DNA of 64,000 nucleotides. Origin: Stieleria neptunia (GTDB lineage Bacteria > Planctomycetota > Planctomycetia > Pirellulales > Pirellulaceae). The stretch spans positions 7,870,938-7,934,937 of the forward strand of contig NZ_CP037423.1 of the NCBI RefSeq assembly GCF_007754155.1, written 5' to 3'. How positions within the stretch are numbered: position 1 is the first letter of the stretch; each line of letters begins with the position of its first letter. Both the position numbers and the translations under genes were made by a program. Shown piece after piece: positions 58,990-64,000 of this stretch. The notes beneath the pieces are model-generated. The model was not told where the DNA came from. It made no database searches and was given only the letters and a program-made list of their open reading frames with translations.

Positions 58990-61900
58990 TCAATCGACCG
59001 GTTGTTGGATCGGCTGGGGCGATTCACCGAACGTGTAGATCAAGGTTTCACCGTCGATCGTCGCTCGAACGCGGCGCAGTTCCGGTTGGGCGGTCAGGAA
59101 GGTGGTCAGCCCGGTCGACTGTGGCGAAACAACTCGCTCCAACTGTTCGTGGATCGTTTCGCCATCGGTCAGACGCAGCATCGCGACGTCCATCTTGGGC
59201 GTTGATTTGTTGATCTCGTAAATGGTTTTTGAACGGGCCAACAACACCACGGGCGATCCATACGGCTGGTCGATCGTCATGCCCCAGGGATCGTGTTGGA
59301 AATCACGGGTCCAATTGATCTCCCCCGATTGCGTCGAGACCGCGATGATCTGGTGCACGGTACGGTGCGTTTCACCGTGCTGGGTCAGCATGTCGCCTTT
59401 TTGACGCACGACGGCGTTGGCCGGCAGCACCAGGATCTGGCCGTCCATCCACATCGCGTACATCGATTGCAGCTCCGGCATCTCGCCGAGCTCGTGGCGA
59501 CACAGCTCGGTCGCGCTCAGCAGGTCCCAAATCACCAGTCGCCCCGTGCTATCGAACAGCACCAGATAGCGGTCTTGCAAGATTCGTCCACAACCTCGGC
59601 CGGCCCCCTGGGTCAGCGGTTGTTTGATCAACGCTTCGAGTTCCAAAGCGACTTGGCCGCTGAAGGGATCCACCAAACGCACCATCGCCGCGGAGGATTT
59701 CGGATCGACGTCATAGGCCAAGACGTGTTTCCCGCTGGTTGCCCAGACCTTGCCGTAGGGCCAGTCGGCCGAATCAATTTTGCGACCGTCATACAGGTCG
59801 AACTGTGACACCGAAGCGAAGATTCCTTTGACGTAGGATACAACGGCGACGCGGCTGTCGTTGACCACGATGTGCCCAATCGTTGGCGCCGAAGAATTTC
59901 GCCACAGGGTTTCTTTGTCTTGCGTATCCACGGCAATCAAGTCACCCGCTTGCAACACCAGAACGCGATCGCCCAGCACCGGTCCGACGCGGAACTCGCT
60001 GATCTGATTGGCCGCGCCGGAATTGGTCGGGTAGGAAAAATTGGAATCCCCGAAGACGGTCGTTTCGATCTTGCGCTGGGTGTTGGTTGCCCCGTCGGCC
60101 CCGAAGTCGCGCGACCACAACGACGCTTCGCTGCGGCGACTGCCCTGCATCGCAAATAGGTCGACCGCAGAGATTCGCCCCGGACGCTCCAGGATCATCA
60201 GCCCGCCGCTGATCTTGGCCTTGCGGTCTTGAATCCTTGCCGCACGAAACTCATCCATCGGCAACGGGATCACGTCGCCATTGGGGTTCTGGAACATCAC
60301 CGAACCGCCACGGTTGACCACTTTCCAGCCTTGAAAGGTCCGTCCGCCGTAGAGCGTCGGGTCGACCACCGCTTGCAGAAACGTCGACCGTCCCCCGCCC
60401 GGCAGCGATTGAGATTGCCACGACAGCGAGACCGGCGCGGTGACATCCAGCGGCAGCGTCTGAGCGGCGATTTGGTCTTCGGCGAGCGTCTGCATGTCCC
60501 GCACCTTGGTTTTCAAATCCGCAGCCAGATCGGCGGAGTCTTCGTCTTCCGCAACGGGATTCAAGATCGTCTGACTGACGGCCACGGCATCTTGGTACAG
60601 CGAACCTTCGCTGTAGACCTCTCCGAGCATGGCGGCGCGCCGCGGCGTGTAACGCCACTGTTGCTGGTCAACAAGCCGAGACGGCAGGGTCGGCCCCAAC
60701 AGCAAGCGTTCGGCCGAAAACAATTCGTCCTCGGCGACCCGTCGTTTGGCCAGCGAGACGACAAGCTCATCAATGCCCAGGGGGCCGAATTGCCCGCTCA
60801 TGACCGACAACCGTTTGCTCGAATCGGCGGGCATCGCTTCCAGATGCGCTTTTAGTTCCTGTTCAACGCTGTCGAGTTGGTTGTCTTCTTCGGCGATCCG
60901 CATCACCTCGGCGGCTCGCGCGGAGACCCAGCTGTCGAGTGCACAATCGCGTGTGGGGTCGCGGAGGATCGAATCGTCTTCATTGCCGACCAGGGAAAGG
61001 TTGGTCATCACGCTGGAAAATTCCAGCAACCGCTTCGTCGCCGCCTGGACGGATCGGTTTCGCAGTGCCGATTGGATTCTCAACGCCACGAACTCCAAGC
61101 GTTGCGCCGGCGTGTCGATCAACGCATCGAGTTCCTCTTCTAAACCTGGCGGCGGCGTCGGGTTTTCACGCATCTCACCCAGCATGGAAGAAATCGACAA
61201 CATCAGCACGTCGTCGCTGTCGGGATCGATCTGGCGTGCTTTCTGCAGCACCTTCAGTGCCTCTTGACGCTCGCCCCGTTCGCTCAACAACAGCGCTTTT
61301 TGGACGAGCGCGTCCAGGTTGTCCGGGTCGTCTTGAAGAATCCGTTCGACACGCGGTCCCAACGTTTTTTTACCGAGGGCGACGACCAGCCGTGTGGGGC
61401 CCTGTGAAATGATCTCACCGTCGATGGCGATCAGGTTGCCGAGCGGGAACTGGGCCGTCACGCGATCGACCAGCGAGCCGTCTTCCAACGAAATCTCGAC
61501 CAACTCGTTGCCGCTGGTCGGAACGATGTAGGATTGATCGCCGAACACGCCCCGGCCGACGATCTGTTGCCCGGCGGAAATCAAACGCTGATCGGTCCGC
61601 CAATTCAGTCGCCCGTTTTCCAGGTCATGGCTGACGACTTCACGTGCACTGACCATCAACAGTTGGTCGTCGCGAATTCCGGCAACATAAAACGCGGCCT
61701 GTCGCGATTTGCTGAATCGCTTTTTGCCATCGACCAGTTCAAAGCAGTACAGGTTGTCGGTCGCGGCCGGTGTGACCAGCACACTCAAACCACTGGCCGT
61801 TGCGGCGGCGTTGTGCCAGCGCTGCAACAACTGGTCGGATGACTTCCCCGAACGCGAGTTGAACATGATGCTGCCCATCGCGCGGCGTTGATAGGGATTT

Positions 61901-63603
61901 CCCCAACGTAGCGTCCGGTCGGCCAGATCGACCGCGACCGTCGCGCCGGCGCCCGTCGGGCAAATCAACACGCCCTCGTGGTAGCTGGGCGTCGCGCCGG
62001 AAATGCGTCGGATCGCGTCGAACTGAATCCCGGCACCCTCGATCGCCACCAGTTGTTGCTGCCACAACAGGTTTCCCGTCGCCGGATCCAGGCTGACCAG
62101 CATGATGTCACCGGCGATTTCCGCCATCGCGTACAGAGCCCCATCGACCGCAATCGGCGCCCCCAAGAAGAACGCCTGGTTCAGCTCACTTTCGACGGTC
62201 GGGTTTTGGCCCAGACGCCACAGCGTCTTGCCTTCGGTTTCCAATTCCAACGCGACCAAGGTGTTGCGTCCGCCGTCGGCCGTGCTCGTGTTGCGAACCC
62301 CCATCAGCGGATTGATTTGCAACATCTGAAACGGCGAAAGGTCGTCCAGCAAGAACACCCGCTCGCCATCGCTGGTGATTTGACCGTACGGTAAATCATT
62401 CCACACCCGGCGGCTGAGACGGTCCGGCGGATCAGAGGATCCCATCCCCAGCATCGCGTCGTATTGTTCATTGTCGGCCGAAACGTCGGTTTGAAACCAA
62501 GGATACTGCCAGACCCGTTTTCCGGTTCGATAGTCCACGCCCCGCAGACGTTCGGTCGTCCGCATCAACAACTGATTGCCCACTCGGATCGGTGTCCAGC
62601 TGGGCGGAACCAATCGACCGCTGGCCGCCAACTCCTCCGCCTTTTGCCTCAACCGTTGTTCTTCCAACGGAGTCGCGGTGGTTTCCAGCATCCAGCGGGG
62701 CGTCGAAAGCGGTAGCTGGCCGTCGGCGGTTTCGTTTCGCGAGGCCGATCCGCCCAGCAACGGATAGTCGGTCGAACGGCTGATCGAATCGGTTTGGGGC
62801 ACTTGATAGTGCCCATCGATCCAGCTCCGCCAATCGGTCACGGTTTCGGCGGTCGGGGCGTCGTCCCCATTCCATTGCACGCTGATCGACCCCAGATCAC
62901 GCGGGACCGTGCGACCGGCCAAACGACAGGCGATCGCATGCATCGCCAACAACCCGTCGCCGAGTTGATCGACCGCGTGTCGACTGGCCACCACATCATC
63001 GAGCAACAACGAGCACGCCAGGGGATGCCCCAGGTACATCTCGCGCTGGGCCAAAATCAACGACGCCTGATACCCGGCCGCGGTGTGAAAGTACTTGCGG
63101 CGGACGCTGCGGAGACGTTTCCAATCGCGGTCACCCGTCGCGTCATCGAGCAATTGTTTGGCCAGTGCGCCGTAGCGAAGCTCGTAGGTGGCAAACGCGT
63201 CGCTGGGTAACGCCCCGATCAAATCGCGGCAATGACGCAAAAAACTCTTGTCCAACCGCTGCTGGTCGCTGTCGCGGATCTCCAGAAAAAAGTCTTGGCC
63301 TGCGATCGTCGGATCGTTTGTCGGGTCGACGTGGCGTTCGAGCAAGTCGCCCAAGACAACCACCGCGTCACTGTACCTGGCGTCGGCGATCGCCTCCTCG
63401 GCGTCCTTCAATCGCTGATTCAGCAATCGTGGCGGCGGAATGAACCGCGACATGTTTTGATCAAACCCCACCCCGAAACGGCCCTGCTGGGCCCGGGCAC
63501 GATCACCACCGCACAACGCAAACAAAATCGCCGGCATCAGCGCCAGCGACAGCGCGAGGAACCGAGGCGTACAGGAAACGGCGGATGGAGCAGCTGATTT
63601 CAT
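58990..63603 (-). CDS. Exported PQQ-like beta-propeller protein with TPR-like helical middle
   Basis: A 1537-residue protein with a signal peptide (FLALSLALMPAILFALCGGD, cleaved near ARAQQG). Residues about 30-230 are helical repeats; about 330-770 carry PQQ-type blades (MLVSLDPATGNLLWQQQLVA, VAVDLADRTLRWGNPY); about 780-1060 are TPR-like (LVQKALLLSERGERQEALKV); and about 1110-1500 hold a second propeller (LIAVDTQDKETLWRNSS, IIAVSTQSGEINWTRDF). No PQQ-dehydrogenase catalytic residues were recognised, so it is likelier a scaffold, as BamB is, than an enzyme. I choose ATG 63603 because the signal peptide follows at once; the longer frame to 63687 adds unrelated residues. Confidence 0.88.
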   Translation of the reverse strand: MKSAAPSAVSCTPRFLALSLALMPAILFALCGGDRARAQQGRFGVGFDQNMSRFIPPPRLLNQRLKDAEEAIADARYSDAVVVLGDLLERHVDPTNDPTIAGQDFFLEIRDSDQQRLDKSFLRHCRDLIGALPSDAFATYELRYGALAKQLLDDATGDRDWKRLRSVRRKYFHTAAGYQASLILAQREMYLGHPLACSLLLDDVVASRHAVDQLGDGLLAMHAIACRLAGRTVPRDLGSISVQWNGDDAPTAETVTDWRSWIDGHYQVPQTDSISRSTDYPLLGGSASRNETADGQLPLSTPRWMLETTATPLEEQRLRQKAEELAASGRLVPPSWTPIRVGNQLLMRTTERLRGVDYRTGKRVWQYPWFQTDVSADNEQYDAMLGMGSSDPPDRLSRRVWNDLPYGQITSDGERVFLLDDLSPFQMLQINPLMGVRNTSTADGGRNTLVALELETEGKTLWRLGQNPTVESELNQAFFLGAPIAVDGALYAMAEIAGDIMLVSLDPATGNLLWQQQLVAIEGAGIQFDAIRRISGATPSYHEGVLICPTGAGATVAVDLADRTLRWGNPYQRRAMGSIMFNSRSGKSSDQLLQRWHNAAATASGLSVLVTPAATDNLYCFELVDGKKRFSKSRQAAFYVAGIRDDQLLMVSAREVVSHDLENGRLNWRTDQRLISAGQQIVGRGVFGDQSYIVPTSGNELVEISLEDGSLVDRVTAQFPLGNLIAIDGEIISQGPTRLVVALGKKTLGPRVERILQDDPDNLDALVQKALLLSERGERQEALKVLQKARQIDPDSDDVLMLSISSMLGEMRENPTPPPGLEEELDALIDTPAQRLEFVALRIQSALRNRSVQAATKRLLEFSSVMTNLSLVGNEDDSILRDPTRDCALDSWVSARAAEVMRIAEEDNQLDSVEQELKAHLEAMPADSSKRLSVMSGQFGPLGIDELVVSLAKRRVAEDELFSAERLLLGPTLPSRLVDQQQWRYTPRRAAMLGEVYSEGSLYQDAVAVSQTILNPVAEDEDSADLAADLKTKVRDMQTLAEDQIAAQTLPLDVTAPVSLSWQSQSLPGGGRSTFLQAVVDPTLYGGRTFQGWKVVNRGGSVMFQNPNGDVIPLPMDEFRAARIQDRKAKISGGLMILERPGRISAVDLFAMQGSRRSEASLWSRDFGADGATNTQRKIETTVFGDSNFSYPTNSGAANQISEFRVGPVLGDRVLVLQAGDLIAVDTQDKETLWRNSSAPTIGHIVVNDSRVAVVSYVKGIFASVSQFDLYDGRKIDSADWPYGKVWATSGKHVLAYDVDPKSSAAMVRLVDPFSGQVALELEALIKQPLTQGAGRGCGRILQDRYLVLFDSTGRLVIWDLLSATELCRHELGEMPELQSMYAMWMDGQILVLPANAVVRQKGDMLTQHGETHRTVHQIIAVSTQSGEINWTRDFQHDPWGMTIDQPYGSPVVLLARSKTIYEINKSTPKMDVAMLRLTDGETIHEQLERVVSPQSTGLTTFLTAQPELRRVRATIDGETLIYTFGESPQPIQQPVD

Positions 63604-64000
63604 GTTCAAACGACTTGCGGAGCGGAACAGCGGAGCAGACGCGGCGAGGCAGCACGCCGCAGTCACCATTGTAGCGCCCGAGGGCAAAAAAGGCGCCCGC
63701 AGCTGACCATTTTATGATGGTGGATCGCGTTGCGACGGAAATCCGTTGGTGTTTCGCTGCTTCGGACGTCGATTCTTTTACCGCAGGATATTGGCAACCG
63801 ATTTAGATTCTCTCCCTCTGGGAGAGACGGCGATTGCGCAGCAAGCAAACGCCAGAGGTGGTCGGCGGAGGGGTGTACGACGTCCTTTCTAGGTCGTCGC
63901 GCAGAGCCCCACGGGCGACGGCCCGGAAGGGCCATCGTACGTCAGAAAAGCGATCGCCCTAAGCTGGACGGTCTCTAACCCGGATATTGCATCCGCTGAT
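63604..64000. other. Gap to the right edge with hairpin repeats
   Basis: Bases 63874-63899 are an exact inverse copy of 37445-37470, followed by GGGCGACGGCCCGGAAGGGCC, a relative of the 49-bp repeat hairpin. TTCTCTCCCTCTGGGAGAGA at 63807-63826 is another member of the palindrome family seen at 44131. No gene is supported. Confidence 0.65.

Overview
The window looks like a chromosomal segment of a planctomycete, most likely of the Pirellulaceae (Rhodopirellula-like). The evidence is a LEPR-XLL giant surface protein ending in a dockerin, a PSD1-type protein (LamG plus planctomycete cytochrome plus DUF1549), a CIA30-esterase fusion, a twin-arginine Gfo/Idh/MocA oxidoreductase, a large PQQ-propeller protein, GC-rich codon use, and intergenic spaces full of short hairpin repeats. 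No rRNA, tRNA, CRISPR array, phage gene or complete insertion sequence was recognised.

Layout. 1-3719 (-): the 5' part of a PSD1 gene and a CIA30/alpha-beta hydrolase. 4239-24611 (-): one 6790-residue secreted giant with calcium-binding glycine-rich repeat blocks, two metalloprotease-like motifs that have lost ligands, a collagen/polyglycine stretch, a beta-propeller, a P-domain and a dockerin. 24612-26019: a long repeat-rich gap with a non-autonomous transposable element nested inside an older palindromic repeat. 26020-32801 (+): a bidirectional NAD-linked [NiFe]-hydrogenase locus, hoxEFUYH, then after a repeat array a maturation protease, hypA and hypB. 32960-33759 (-): pdxH with a duplicated 3' fragment downstream. 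34046-41224 (+): a membrane-anchored patatin-like protein, an OmpH/Skp-like chaperone, a sulfotransferase, an FHA-GGDEF protein and a STAS protein. 41233-50171 (-): a lipoprotein, a CYTH-like protein, a trypsin-like protease with a separate pro-domain homologue, hemG translationally coupled to a radical SAM/SPASM gene, and the Gfo/Idh/MocA protein. 50785-52831 (+): a sodium/solute symporter and a PII protein behind a near-perfect sigma-54 promoter. 53121-53690: a hairpin, a second copy of the transposable element and another dispersed repeat. 53829-63603: a small conserved protein, then on the minus strand a sirtuin directly downstream of a giant PEPCK-like enzyme (probably PPi-type), and a PQQ-propeller protein.

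How the parts fit. The hox genes should form a soluble NAD(H)-coupled hydrogenase with two of its nickel-insertion factors; hypC, D, E and F must lie elsewhere. The PII gene shows the strongest regulatory signal in the window (sigma-54, nitrogen-type), but its product lacks the uridylylation tyrosine. The sequence-only result I consider strongest is the mobile element: two copies, about 315 bp, with terminal inverted repeats and different 9-bp target duplications, both inserted in hairpin-forming intergenic repeats.
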